A DNA stretch of 18,689 nucleotides from CAYMKL01 sp964390805 (GCA_964390805.1 CAYMKL010000131.1:1-18689), one strand, 5' to 3'. Counted from the stretch's first letter, positions 1 to 7,564 are shown. Numbers and translations: made by a program. Notes: a model not told the origin generated them from the letters alone.

Positions 1-969
1 ATGCTCCTCCACCACCTGCCCGATGATAGCCGCCTCCCTGCCCAGCGGATGGGAGCGCATGGCCTCCAGAGCCGCATCCGCCGCCTGCGGAGACACAATG
101 GCCAAACACTTCCCCTCGTTGGCCACGTAGAGGGGATCCAGCCCCAGGATCTCACACGCCCCACTTACCTCGTCCCATAAGGGGATTTCGGTTTCCCGCA
201 GGGCTATCCCAATCCCCGCGCTGGAGGCGATTTCGTTGAGGGCGCTGGCCACCCCGCCCCGGGTAGGATCCCGCAGCACGTGCACTTCCGGTCCGACGGC
301 TCTAAGCAACGCATCCACCAGCCCGTTGAGGGCGGCGGTATCGCTCTCCAGGGTCGTTTCGAACTCCAGTCCCTCCCGCACGGAGAGGATGGCGATGCCG
401 TGGACGGCGATGGCCCCGCTGATCAGAACCACGTCGCCGGGTCTGGCCTGCAGAGGGGAGATGTTGATGCCAGGGGAGATGAGGCCCAGCCCCGTGGTGT
501 TGATGAAAACACCATCCCCTTTTCCCCGGTCCACCACCTTCGTATCGCCGGTCGCCACCTCCACCCCTGCTCCCTGCGCTGCCTTCTGGATGGAGCGCAC
601 CACCCGCCACAAGTCCTGCATCGGGAAGCCCTCCTCCAGAATGAGGCCCAGGGACAGGTACAAGGGACGGGCGCCACACATAGCCAGGTCGTTGATCGTG
701 CCATTGACAGCCAGCCCGCCGATGTCACCGCCGGGGAAGAAGAGGGGGCTAACGACGAAGGAGTCGGTGGTGAAGGCCAGGCGGGCGCCCTCCACCTCCA
801 GCACCGCGCCATCGTGGAGGGTCTCCAGGGCCGGGTTGCGAAAGGTGGGCCAGAACATCCGCTCAATGAGCATCTGAGTCAGCCGCCCCCCTCCCCCGTG
901 GGCCAGGAGGATAGTTGGGTACTCATGGATGGGAATGGGGCATTGAAAGGCGAGTTGTTCTTGCGACAT
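1..969 (-). CDS. hypE: Hydrogenase maturation protein HypE (C-terminus cut by window edge)
   Basis: HypE takes the carbamoyl group that HypF places on its C-terminal cysteine and dehydrates it with ATP to a thiocyanate, the cyanide donor for the Fe(CN)2CO centre of [NiFe]-hydrogenase. The frame stays open for 323 codons from an ATG at 969 to base 1. I translated it by hand: it begins MSQEQLAFQCPIPIHEYPTI and carries the glycine-rich LLAHGGGGRLTQ near residue 22, FTTDSFVVSPLFFPGGDIG (AIRS/PurM-like ATP site), NGTINDLAMCGA, ATGDTKVVDRGKGDG, and the late DPTRGGVASALNEIA. All are typical of HypE. The family is about 330-350 aa and ends in a PRIC-like cysteine motif, which must lie just outside the window. 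GGAG sits about 9 nt before the ATG. It follows hypD by 53 nt, so the two are probably cotranscribed. Confidence 0.96.
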   Translation of the reverse strand, partial: MSQEQLAFQCPIPIHEYPTILLAHGGGGRLTQMLIERMFWPTFRNPALETLHDGAVLEVEGARLAFTTDSFVVSPLFFPGGDIGGLAVNGTINDLAMCGARPLYLSLGLILEEGFPMQDLWRVVRSIQKAAQGAGVEVATGDTKVVDRGKGDGVFINTTGLGLISPGINISPLQARPGDVVLISGAIAVHGIAILSVREGLEFETTLESDTAALNGLVDALLRAVGPEVHVLRDPTRGGVASALNEIASSAGIGIALRETEIPLWDEVSGACEILGLDPLYVANEGKCLAIVSPQAADAALEAMRSHPLGREAAIIGQVVEEH

Positions 970-1022
970 CTCAGGGGTCTCCGTAAAACGTAAAATAACG
1001 TCGTTGCATCCGTTTAATCCCG

Positions 1023-2132
1023 TCAGTCCGTTGTTCCCTGCCCATACCGGTAATAAGCGGCGCAAGCCCCCTCGCTGGAGACCATCGGCGCGCCCAGTGG
1101 GTGATCCGGCGTGCAGCGGGTGCCGAAGGCGGGGCACTGCGGTGGCTTCTTCCGCCCTTGCAAAATGAGGCCGGCAATGCACTCCGGTGATTCTTCCACT
1201 GCCATCTCCACCACGTCAAACCGCTGCTCGGCGTCGAAGTCGGCGTACTCCCCAGCGAGGTTTTCCGCCCGCAGCCGCAGACCGCTTTGAGGGATCACCC
1301 CGATCCCCCGCCAGGCCCGATCGGTCACCTCAAAGACCTGCTGGATGAGCCGCTGGGCCTGGACATTTCCCTCCCGCTGCACGGAACGGGCGTACTGATT
1401 CTCTACCTCAGATCGTCCCTCTTCCAGAGCTTCCAGCGTCGTGTAGAGGCCGCGGAGGATGTCCAGCGGCTCGAAGCCGGTGACGACGATGGGGACTTGG
1501 TACTGCTCGGCGATGGGTTCGTACTCCCAATACCCCATCACGGTGCAGACGTGGCCGGGAGCCAGGAACCCCTGCACCTCGTTGCCGGAAGCACTGAGGA
1601 TGGCCTCAATGGCCGGGGGCACCAGGACATGGGCGGAGAGAATGGAGAAGTTGTGCAGCTCCATCTGCCGGGCCTGCCACACTGCCATGGCATTGGCCGG
1701 AGCGGTGGTCTCGAACCCCACGGCGAAGAAGACCACCTCCCGCTCTGGGTTCTGCTGAGCCAGCTTCAACGCATCCAAGGGGGAGTAGACTATCCGCACG
1801 TCCCCGCCCTCCGCCTTGACCATCAGCAAGTCCTTGTGGGAACCAGGCACTCGCAGCATGTCCCCGAAAGAGCAGAAGATCACCTCCGGGTGAGAAGCGA
1901 TGGCGATGGCCTTATCCAGAAGCTCCACCGGGGTCACACAGACAGGACATCCGGGGCCGTGGACCAGGGTCACCTCCTCCGGTAGCATCCGGTCCAGCCC
2001 GAACTTGAGGATGGTGTGGGTCTGTCCGCCGCAGATCTCCATCAGCGTCCAGGGCCGGGTGACCGTTCGCTGGATGGCCTCGACGTATTGCTGCGCTGTT
2101 GCTTCGTCTCGGTACTCGTCAATGTATTTCAT
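1023..2132 (-). CDS. hypD: Hydrogenase maturation factor HypD
   Basis: HypD (369 aa, full length) is the iron-sulfur scaffold that, with HypC, holds the iron while CO and CN ligands are added during [NiFe]-hydrogenase assembly in the cytoplasm. The sequence shows the family's cysteine motifs: CGGQTHTI (C34), GPGCPVCVTP (C62, C65), and the C-terminal [4Fe-4S] set, which I place at C318, C333, C340 and C357 in the pattern ECIAGLIL...QCPAFGTRCTP...SSEGACAAYY. The start MKYIDEYRDE is usual for HypD, but the Shine-Dalgarno is weak: GGAACG about 13 nt upstream. It sits between the dual-protease gene (106 nt away) and hypE. In most genomes hypC lies directly next to hypD, so the gap filled by the protease is odd. 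Confidence 0.98.
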   Translation of the reverse strand: MKYIDEYRDEATAQQYVEAIQRTVTRPWTLMEICGGQTHTILKFGLDRMLPEEVTLVHGPGCPVCVTPVELLDKAIAIASHPEVIFCSFGDMLRVPGSHKDLLMVKAEGGDVRIVYSPLDALKLAQQNPEREVVFFAVGFETTAPANAMAVWQARQMELHNFSILSAHVLVPPAIEAILSASGNEVQGFLAPGHVCTVMGYWEYEPIAEQYQVPIVVTGFEPLDILRGLYTTLEALEEGRSEVENQYARSVQREGNVQAQRLIQQVFEVTDRAWRGIGVIPQSGLRLRAENLAGEYADFDAEQRFDVVEMAVEESPECIAGLILQGRKKPPQCPAFGTRCTPDHPLGAPMVSSEGACAAYYRYGQGTTD

Positions 2133-2238
2133 GGCTGGTTAAAATCGTTCCATCTGTCCACTTTCACTAAGGGCCGCGAAGTCTTCAACCTAATGGCCAG
2201 GAGTTAGGCCACCGCCCAGGGGCAGGGGGCTAGTTGGG

Positions 2239-4242
2239 TTACTCGTCCCGTAGCGCATTGACCAGTGCAACGGGATCAATGATTGGCCCCAAAGATACAG
2301 TCTGTCCATCGTGGTCTAGGTCGATGGTGCGCCCAGTCTCCAATGCCAGCGGCCAGAATTGTTCAGGTGTAATTGCAGGATCTACTTGGACAGCAAGTGC
2401 ATACACGCCAGCGACGTAGGGTGTAGCCCAGCTCAGGCCACCCTCACGATAGAAGACGTACTCATCGGCGCCAGTTGGACTGGCCGTGGTCCGTGAGTCC
2501 ATTGGAACTAGCAAGAAGTTAGAATACCAGTCTCCGTGAGCATAGAAGCTGCTGGCCCAGAATATCCCCGGTTCGTAAGACTCGAAGGCGTTAGGGTTAG
2601 CAAGCGGGAAACGCCCCAAACCATGAAACCCAAAGCCATTCACCTGTGCCATGGAAGTGTAAATCACATGCACCTTGTTAGCTTCTGCTTCTTGAACCGC
2701 AGCCATGATGTTGTAGTATCCTGGCGTGTTGGGGCCCCAACCTAACGATATTGAAATCACCCGAATCCTTTGGGCTTCAGGCAATTGCCCATTGATCTGC
2801 AAAATGCGCCGTATGCCCTGCGCAGTGTGGTGATGAAGCATGAACACCCTACTCAAACCACTAGCATCAGCGATGTAATACAAGTCAGCCTCAGGGGCCA
2901 CTCCAACCGTTTTACCAACCGCGAGCGACGCTACGGCTGGCCCATGCATTGAAGCTGGTGTCGTTCCAGCACCGCCAATCTCCTCATGCCACCGCAGTTG
3001 ATCGGCATACTCTTGGTGCTCCGTCAAGAGAGGTTGGTCAATAATGGCAATGCCGACACCGCGCCCGGTGATGCCTTGCGCATGTAAGTTGGTGACACCC
3101 AGCCCAGGATTCTTACCCAATTCTAGGATTCGTTCCGGGCCAAAGCCCTGGGGCATCTGATCCTCCGGAGGCCAAATCGTTCGGCTGTCGAAGTCGGCAT
3201 AGAGCAAATCATCGTACGAGCTGCGCAAATCGAGAGACGACAAATCGCAACTCCGCAGGTCCACCTGCCAGTTATCATCAGAATCTAGATCGTAGGTCGG
3301 GACCGATGTCATTGAACCTCGATACCAGTTTGTCGGCGCCGGTCCCCGGTCAATGTGAGGAAACGTAAGTGACATCGGCAACGGAGCAAGAGGTGATGAC
3401 ATCACGCCACTCAACACAAGCGCAATTAACACCACCCCTTCTGCACCATGCACGATAATAGCCATCCAATTACTGCGAAAGCGCCTGGCGGGCCAGGCAA
3501 TTACCAGAGCGTTAATGAATCGGAAAGGGATCATCCAGGGCTTGTGAAGATGGTAAAGTCCAAAGAGCACTGCATTCGCCACCCAATCCCACTTGCCAAA
3601 CATGCCTGCCATCTTGGGGAGTAGCACACCACGAAAGAGAAACTCCTCGGCAAAAAAGGCGGTCAATGCCCAACTGAGTAAAGCTACTCCCAGCAACCAC
3701 CACTGGCCCGCGAATTCGGGGCTGGCGAGTTCGGTTACATTGGTGTAGGCAGGCAACCAAAAAGGGAGATAGAAAGGTAATCTCAACAACTGGCGGACTA
3801 CTAACCCGAAAATCACTGAGTTCGCCAAGAGCACTCCCAGCCCCAGGCTAATGAACGCAATAAACAAGCAGGGCAACAGCCACCAGAAGAACCGTGCCTG
3901 CGGCTCGCCCGTTCGGGGATTGCGCGGGGCGTTGAGCCAGGCGCGACGACGGATGGTTGACCAATGAAGATTACCCTCTTCGCGGTAGACAATCCACAAG
4001 GTCAGAGCAAACTGCCATACCATCCCGACAATGATCATAAGCCAGAAGATAATGGCAGGCGGCTGCTTGATATGAGTGATCAGAGCAGGGGTGACAACCC
4101 ATGCAAGAAACGCCATCGGCAGCGTTGCGACTGCCCAGATGCCAATGATGCGGGCAAGTGTGTACTGTCCATTGTGTGTTGTGTTTGTCTGCGCAGACAC
4201 CTTGACTGACGGGCGATCTTGAATAGAATCCATCTGAGCCAT
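2239..4242 (-). CDS. CPBP intramembrane metalloprotease fused to subtilisin-like (S8) protease
   Basis: A 667-aa fusion of two proteases. Residues about 30-285 are a multi-pass membrane region with the CPBP (Abi/CAAX, Rce1-like) motifs: EEFLFR at 199-204, FGLYH at 227-231 and a third histidine in IIVHG (H265). Residues about 385-625 are a subtilase with a full candidate triad: Asp402 in IAIIDQPLL, His433 in MHGPAVAS and Ser604 in GGLSWATPYVAG. The usual oxyanion-hole Asn (AAGN-type motif) is not obvious; that segment reads VIYTSMAQ. A linker rich in Asp and Ser (about 290-370) joins the halves. The open frame reaches 28 codons further upstream, but the ATG at 4242 has GGGAGG 6 nt before it and is the better start. 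Sampled lines have about 50% GC, against 60-70% in hypD, which hints at a separate origin. It lies between hypC and hypD. Substrate and role in hydrogenase maturation are unknown. Confidence 0.88.
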   Translation of the reverse strand: MAQMDSIQDRPSVKVSAQTNTTHNGQYTLARIIGIWAVATLPMAFLAWVVTPALITHIKQPPAIIFWLMIIVGMVWQFALTLWIVYREEGNLHWSTIRRRAWLNAPRNPRTGEPQARFFWWLLPCLFIAFISLGLGVLLANSVIFGLVVRQLLRLPFYLPFWLPAYTNVTELASPEFAGQWWLLGVALLSWALTAFFAEEFLFRGVLLPKMAGMFGKWDWVANAVLFGLYHLHKPWMIPFRFINALVIAWPARRFRSNWMAIIVHGAEGVVLIALVLSGVMSSPLAPLPMSLTFPHIDRGPAPTNWYRGSMTSVPTYDLDSDDNWQVDLRSCDLSSLDLRSSYDDLLYADFDSRTIWPPEDQMPQGFGPERILELGKNPGLGVTNLHAQGITGRGVGIAIIDQPLLTEHQEYADQLRWHEEIGGAGTTPASMHGPAVASLAVGKTVGVAPEADLYYIADASGLSRVFMLHHHTAQGIRRILQINGQLPEAQRIRVISISLGWGPNTPGYYNIMAAVQEAEANKVHVIYTSMAQVNGFGFHGLGRFPLANPNAFESYEPGIFWASSFYAHGDWYSNFLLVPMDSRTTASPTGADEYVFYREGGLSWATPYVAGVYALAVQVDPAITPEQFWPLALETGRTIDLDHDGQTVSLGPIIDPVALVNALRDE

Positions 4243-4248
4243 TTGCCA

Positions 4249-4254
4249 CCTCCC
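4249..4254 (-). promoter_or_regulatory. Ribosome binding site deciding the start of the dual-protease gene
   Basis: Read on the minus strand this is GGGAGG, 6 nt before the ATG at 4242. The longer open frame from 4326 has no comparable site, so the shorter protein is preferred. Confidence 0.75.
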
Positions 4255-4313
4255 TTTCTCGTGTGGTTGCTCAGATCCTTGAGACAGTAGGTGGTTGTCT
4301 TTATGCCTGACGG

Positions 4314-4333
4314 TGTATCGCGGCAAAGATACA
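4314..4333. repeat. Short inverted repeat between hypC and the protease gene
   Basis: TGTATC and GATACA arms separated by 8 bp, in the 94-bp gap between the hypC stop and the protease start. Its 20-bp span is operator-like, and a weak TTGCCG-N17-TAAAGA promoter-like pair overlaps it. Nothing else supports a function. Confidence 0.3.
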
Positions 4334-4336
4334 AGC

Positions 4337-4606
4337 TCACTGGAGGGTGACGGTGAGAGGCTCGCCCTGCTCCTCCGCTATCCTCTCCAGCTCTGCCAGA
4401 GCCTCAAATGTTTGCTGGGCCTCCTCCTCGTCCAGGCGGCTGATGGCGAAGCCGACGTGGACGATGACGTAGTCTCCTACCTGGGCCTCAGGGGTAAAGG
4501 CCAGGCAGACCTCCTTGACGATCCCCCCGAAGCTCACTCTGCCCATAGAAATGCCGAGAGGATTTTCCTCAATGCTGATAATCTTACCAGGAATTCCCAA
4601 ACACAT
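4337..4606 (-). CDS. hypC: Hydrogenase maturation chaperone HypC
   Basis: HypC/HupF-type chaperone, 89 aa. It carries the iron precursor with HypD and then binds the large-subunit precursor. The diagnostic N-terminus MCLGIPGKI is present, with the essential Cys2, followed by VSFGGIVKEVCLAF and VGDYVIVHVGFAISRLDEEEA, the standard OB-fold and C-terminal helix of the family. The length is normal. The frame stays open upstream through the preceding gap, but only the ATG at 4606 gives the required Met-Cys start; GGAAG lies 4 nt before it, a little close. The gene follows the ACT-domain gene by 49 nt and precedes the dual-protease gene by 94 nt. Confidence 0.97.
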   Translation of the reverse strand: MCLGIPGKIISIEENPLGISMGRVSFGGIVKEVCLAFTPEAQVGDYVIVHVGFAISRLDEEEAQQTFEALAELERIAEEQGEPLTVTLQ

Positions 4607-4627
4607 GATTCTTCCAACCTCCAACCA

Positions 4628-4657
4628 CCAATATCCAATACCTAATACCCAATGATT
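4628..4657. repeat. Short A/T-rich tandem motif (CCAATA/CCTAATA units)
   Basis: The plus strand reads as degenerate 7-8 nt units (CCAATAT, CCAATAC, CTAATAC, CCAATG) in the gap between hypC and the ACT-domain gene. It abuts and partly overlaps the ACT gene's stop codon at 4656-4658. It is similar in style, not in exact sequence, to the repeats at 7102-7166 and 12670-12703. Confidence 0.5.
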
Positions 4658-5135
4658 AGGGCAATTCAAAAGCCTCTTGGAGGGCCTGCACTGCCTCGTC
4701 CATATCGTAGACGTCAATGAGACAAGAAGCGGTGGAGATGGAGGTGCTGATAGCCAGGATGTTGATGCCAACTGAGGCCAGCGCCGAGAACATCGTCCCA
4801 GCGATGCCTGGCCGCTCCCCGAAGTGCGGGCCGAATACAGAGATGATTCCCACCTCTTGGTCATGCACGATCTCTTGCGCCCCAACCGTTTCTTTGATCG
4901 TGTGGAGTACTTCCAAAGCCGCTGTCAGGTCCTCTGGCGTCACACAGATGACGATGTTGTCCAGGTTGTTGAGATCAATGGTATGAACGATGAAGGGAAC
5001 GTTGATACCCCTCTCGCCCAGAGCGCTGAGGAGCGCACCGGCCACACCGGGGCGGTCGGGTATGGACATCACGCCGATCTTGGCCAAATTGCGGTTCTGG
5101 ATGATACCACCGATTTTGATCTTCTGCCCTCGCAT
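4656..5135 (-). CDS. Free-standing tandem ACT-domain protein (aspartokinase regulatory-domain-like)
   Basis: A 159-aa cytosolic protein made of two ACT domains and no catalytic domain. ACT1 spans about residues 18-80, with the ligand-loop motif SIPDRPGVAGALLSALGERG. ACT2 spans about 94-155, with SVFGPHFGERPGIAGTMFSA and INILAISTSISTASCLI. The second resembles the C-terminal regulatory module of aspartate kinases, where ACT pairs bind amino acids at their interface. Here the kinase domain is absent. The open frame runs 39 codons further upstream, but that part overlaps the end of the histidine-kinase gene and looks non-coding; GGAGGG lies 8 nt before the ATG at 5135. It is 34 nt downstream of the histidine kinase and just ahead of hypC, so it may be a small-molecule sensor for this cluster. 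The ligand is unknown. Confidence 0.85.
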   Translation of the reverse strand: MRGQKIKIGGIIQNRNLAKIGVMSIPDRPGVAGALLSALGERGINVPFIVHTIDLNNLDNIVICVTPEDLTAALEVLHTIKETVGAQEIVHDQEVGIISVFGPHFGERPGIAGTMFSALASVGINILAISTSISTASCLIDVYDMDEAVQALQEAFELP

Positions 5136-5143
5136 TTCCCTCT

Positions 5144-5149
5144 CCCTCC
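5144..5149 (-). promoter_or_regulatory. Ribosome binding site of the ACT-domain gene
   Basis: GGAGGG on the minus strand, 8 nt before the ATG at 5135. It decides against the longer open frame from 5252. Confidence 0.75.
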
Positions 5150-5169
5150 AGCCTCGACAGATACACCTC

Positions 5170-7035
5170 TCAACCCTTCGGCAAGGTGACGTAGAAAGTG
5201 CTGCCCTCCCCCACCACGCTCTCCACCGAGATCTGGCCACCGTGCTGCTCAATCACGTCCTTGGCAATGGCTAGTCCCAGCCCTGTTCCCTCCATTTCCA
5301 GGGACTTGGCGTTCCTGGCGCGGTAGAACTCATCGAAGATGCGCGATAGAGCCTCCTCTGGAATGCCAATCCCCGTGTCAGAAACCTCTGCCTTGATCTG
5401 GTCATCCTCAGTCCAAGCCCTCACCGCCACCGAGCCACCGGCCGGAGTGTACTTGACGGCATTGCTCACCAGGTTCATAAAGACCCGCTCCAGGCCATCT
5501 TCGATCCCGACCAAGACAAGAGGCTCTTCTACTATCTCCACCTTCAACTCCAGTCCTTTCTCCTCTGCTTTGCTTTGCATCAACTCTGTGACTTTGGTGA
5601 TGACCTCGTTGAGCACTACCTCTTTCTTCTCGCCTTTGAGCTGCTCCATCTTGCCGGCCGCCAGCTCCAGGAGGTCTTTGACCAATGCCAGTAGAAAGGA
5701 GATACGCCGTTCCGAGCGCTGAACCAGGTCCTGCTGCTTGGAAGTCATGGACCCCACGTAGCCTTGCTCCATGATTCTCAACATGCTCTGCACGGCAGAA
5801 AGGGGGGAGCGCAATTCATGGGTGACCATTCGCACGAAGTCAGACTTGGCTCTATCGGCCATCTCCAAAGCCTGGTACGCCCTGGCGTTCACGATGGCGG
5901 TGGCCCCCTCGCTGGCCAGGGCTGACAGGAACTCGGCGTCGCTCTCGCTAAAGCGATCCACTTCAGCGCCATAGACGCAGATCACCCCCTCCGCCTTGCC
6001 CCTGATGAGAAGAGGGACGCAGAGCATGGAGCTGATTCCCTCGGCCCTCGCCTCAGCCGGATACTGAAGGCGCCCGTCCTGAGAAGTATCGGCAACGATG
6101 GACGGCTGACCAGAGAGGGCCTGAGATGTATGGAGGCTCTTGTGGACATCTATCGGCCCCTTGTCCAAGAACTGCTCGCTAAGCCCGTAAGCGGCGACGG
6201 TGTCAACAATCCGACCACTTTCATCCAGCAGCCTGATGGTACAGGCCCTAATTTGCATCGCTTCGGCTGCGGTCTGAGCGATGAGGTTCAGCACCTCCTC
6301 CAGCTTGAGGGTCGAGCCAACCGTCTTGCCTACGTCATACAGGGTTTGCATCCGCTGGTAGGCACCGGATAACTCCTGTTGCAGCCGCAGCAACTCTTCA
6401 TCCTTCTGGCGGAGGTTAATGGTCACCGAAGTAGCCAGGTAGACGGAAATGTATAGGCAGGTCGTGAAGAAGAAAAGAACAGCGGTGATGTATAAACCGT
6501 TTTGATAAACGGAGGCAGGGACTAGTCCCGAAGACACATGAGGAATGATGCCCCTGTACTCAAGAACAGCAGAAGCTCCCACAGCAAGAGCAGCCAGAGT
6601 GGCAAAGAGGTAGCACGCCCGGGGCGAGAGTAGAATAGAGGCGATGATGAGGTGGAAGATGAAATAGAAGAGGAGGGGGCTTTCGACCCCTCCTGAGAAG
6701 TGAACCAGCAGAATCATGGCCAGCCAGTCCAGGGCGGTCTGGGCTTTGGCAAATCGGTCGAAGACCGCGGCTTCGGAAACAGCCCCTCTCTCCGAAGCGA
6801 GCCTTTCCGCCCGCTTCAGGTAGAGCCAAAAAAGGGTGTTGTAGAAGAAGATGGACAAGCCAACGATGTAGAACGGCCAGGGGGATAGTTGAATGGTCGG
6901 AATGGAGCTGGCAAACCAGGCAGCGGCCAGGACGCCCACGGCGGCAAACCACCTCAGTTGGATCTGCCAGGCAACCCGGCCAGCCAGTTCCTCTTCAACC
7001 GGCGTTCTGGAAAGCACGGCCCTTTCTTCTCTCAT
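5170..7035 (-). CDS. Membrane-bound GAF-domain sensor histidine kinase
   Basis: A 621-aa hybrid of membrane sensor and cytosolic kinase. Residues about 25-202 hold roughly six hydrophobic segments with almost no extracytoplasmic loop, then a short coiled coil (about 205-235), then a GAF domain (about 244-387). The kinase core follows: HisKA with phospho-acceptor His406 in VTHELRSPLS, N box NLVSNAVKYT (521-530), DTGIGIP (553-559), F box FDEFYR (567-572) and GTGLGLAI (583-590). All catalytic motifs are intact. The chosen ATG at 7035 has GGGGAG 8 nt upstream; an open extension to 7137 runs through a hairpin and a repeat and is unlikely to be coding. It is downstream of a single-domain response regulator, its likely partner. 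The signal sensed is not evident; the GAF domain could bind a small molecule or cofactor. Confidence 0.94.
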   Translation of the reverse strand: MREERAVLSRTPVEEELAGRVAWQIQLRWFAAVGVLAAAWFASSIPTIQLSPWPFYIVGLSIFFYNTLFWLYLKRAERLASERGAVSEAAVFDRFAKAQTALDWLAMILLVHFSGGVESPLLFYFIFHLIIASILLSPRACYLFATLAALAVGASAVLEYRGIIPHVSSGLVPASVYQNGLYITAVLFFFTTCLYISVYLATSVTINLRQKDEELLRLQQELSGAYQRMQTLYDVGKTVGSTLKLEEVLNLIAQTAAEAMQIRACTIRLLDESGRIVDTVAAYGLSEQFLDKGPIDVHKSLHTSQALSGQPSIVADTSQDGRLQYPAEARAEGISSMLCVPLLIRGKAEGVICVYGAEVDRFSESDAEFLSALASEGATAIVNARAYQALEMADRAKSDFVRMVTHELRSPLSAVQSMLRIMEQGYVGSMTSKQQDLVQRSERRISFLLALVKDLLELAAGKMEQLKGEKKEVVLNEVITKVTELMQSKAEEKGLELKVEIVEEPLVLVGIEDGLERVFMNLVSNAVKYTPAGGSVAVRAWTEDDQIKAEVSDTGIGIPEEALSRIFDEFYRARNAKSLEMEGTGLGLAIAKDVIEQHGGQISVESVVGEGSTFYVTLPKG

Positions 7036-7043
7036 GAAACGTT

Positions 7044-7049
7044 CTCCCC
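7044..7049 (-). promoter_or_regulatory. Ribosome binding site of the histidine kinase
   Basis: GGGGAG on the minus strand, 8 nt before the ATG at 7035; supports the shorter start over 7137. Confidence 0.65.
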
Positions 7050-7068
7050 TTCCCGGTAAAGACCAAAA

Positions 7069-7090
7069 CGACGGGCCATGCCGCCCGTCG
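7069..7090 (-). terminator. Possible intrinsic terminator or attenuator between response regulator and kinase
   Basis: A perfect 8-bp GC-rich stem (CGACGGGC / GCCCGTCG) with a 6-nt loop. On the minus strand it is followed by TTTTGGTCTTT, a short and interrupted T tract. It could partly end transcripts after the response-regulator gene, lowering kinase expression. The weak T run makes full termination doubtful. Confidence 0.45.
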
Positions 7091-7101
7091 CTGATAAGTC
7101 G

Positions 7102-7166
7102 GTACATTGGTAGATTGGTAAATTGGGACCTCACCAATCTACCAATTTACCAGTCTACCAATCTAC
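7102..7166. repeat. Inverted array of TTGGTAGA/TTGGTAAA units
   Basis: Two 25-nt arms (7102-7126 and 7142-7166) are inverted copies with two mismatches, separated by about 15 nt. Each arm is built from 7-8 nt units of the form ATTGGTA. The right arm covers the stop codon of the response-regulator gene (7163-7165). It can fold as a long A/T-rich hairpin in mRNA. It looks like an interspersed repeat rather than a gene-specific element. Confidence 0.65.
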
Positions 7167-7564
7167 TTCCCCAACAGCTTCTCTACCTTCTGCACCAGGG
7201 CGCTTGGCTCCAGAGGCTTCTCCACGAAATCGTCCACGGGCAGGTAATCATCGTCTGGCCCAAAGCGCAGCGACGTCGTGCTGTGAAGGGCGGTCAACAT
7301 CAGGATCGGTATCTTGCTATAAGGAGCATACTCCGATTCGGGACTGGGGCTCCGCAACTGCAACGAGACCTGGAACCCCTCCGTCGTGTAGTCCATCATC
7401 ACGTCCAGGATGATCAAATCAGGATGGATCTCCTTGACCTTCTCCAGCCCCGCTGTGCCGCTGGCCGCACTGAAAACCTGGTAGCCATTGGCCTCCAGGG
7501 TCAACCGGATCACCTCCACCAAATCCGGGTCATCGTCAACGACCAAAATCCTCTCATTAGCCAT
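7163..7564 (-). CDS. Single-domain response regulator (CheY-like receiver)
   Basis: A 133-aa stand-alone receiver domain. The acidic pocket is in LVVDDDPD (Asp10-12), the phospho-acceptor is Asp54 in LIILDVMM, the switch Thr is T91 in ILMLTAL, and the conserved Lys is K116 in DFVEKPLEP. The loop after Asp54 (residues about 58-84, YTTEGFQVSLQLRSPSPESE) is longer than in CheY. There is no DNA-binding or enzymatic output domain, so it must act through a protein partner or as a phosphorelay member. AGGAGG sits 9 nt before the ATG. The kinase gene next downstream is the obvious partner. It begins 196 nt after the hydrogenase protease gene; I saw no strong promoter there, so read-through from the hydrogenase operon is possible. 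Confidence 0.94.
   Translation of the reverse strand: MANERILVVDDDPDLVEVIRLTLEANGYQVFSAASGTAGLEKVKEIHPDLIILDVMMDYTTEGFQVSLQLRSPSPESEYAPYSKIPILMLTALHSTTSLRFGPDDDYLPVDDFVEKPLEPSALVQKVEKLLGK

Noticed and set aside
280..993. Long plus-strand open frame opposite hypE (and similar ones opposite hypD, hypF, hydD and hydA)
   Set aside because: They lie antisense to clearly conserved genes, have low-complexity His/Gln/Gly-rich translations, no family motifs and no good ribosome binding sites.
5136..5252. N-terminal extension of the ACT-domain protein
   Set aside because: It overlaps the 3' end of the kinase gene in another frame and reads as Trp/Arg-rich shadow sequence; GGAGGG favours 5135.
7036..7137. 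N-terminal extension of the histidine kinase
   Set aside because: It would translate a GC hairpin and an A/T-rich repeat; a good ribosome binding site precedes the shorter start.
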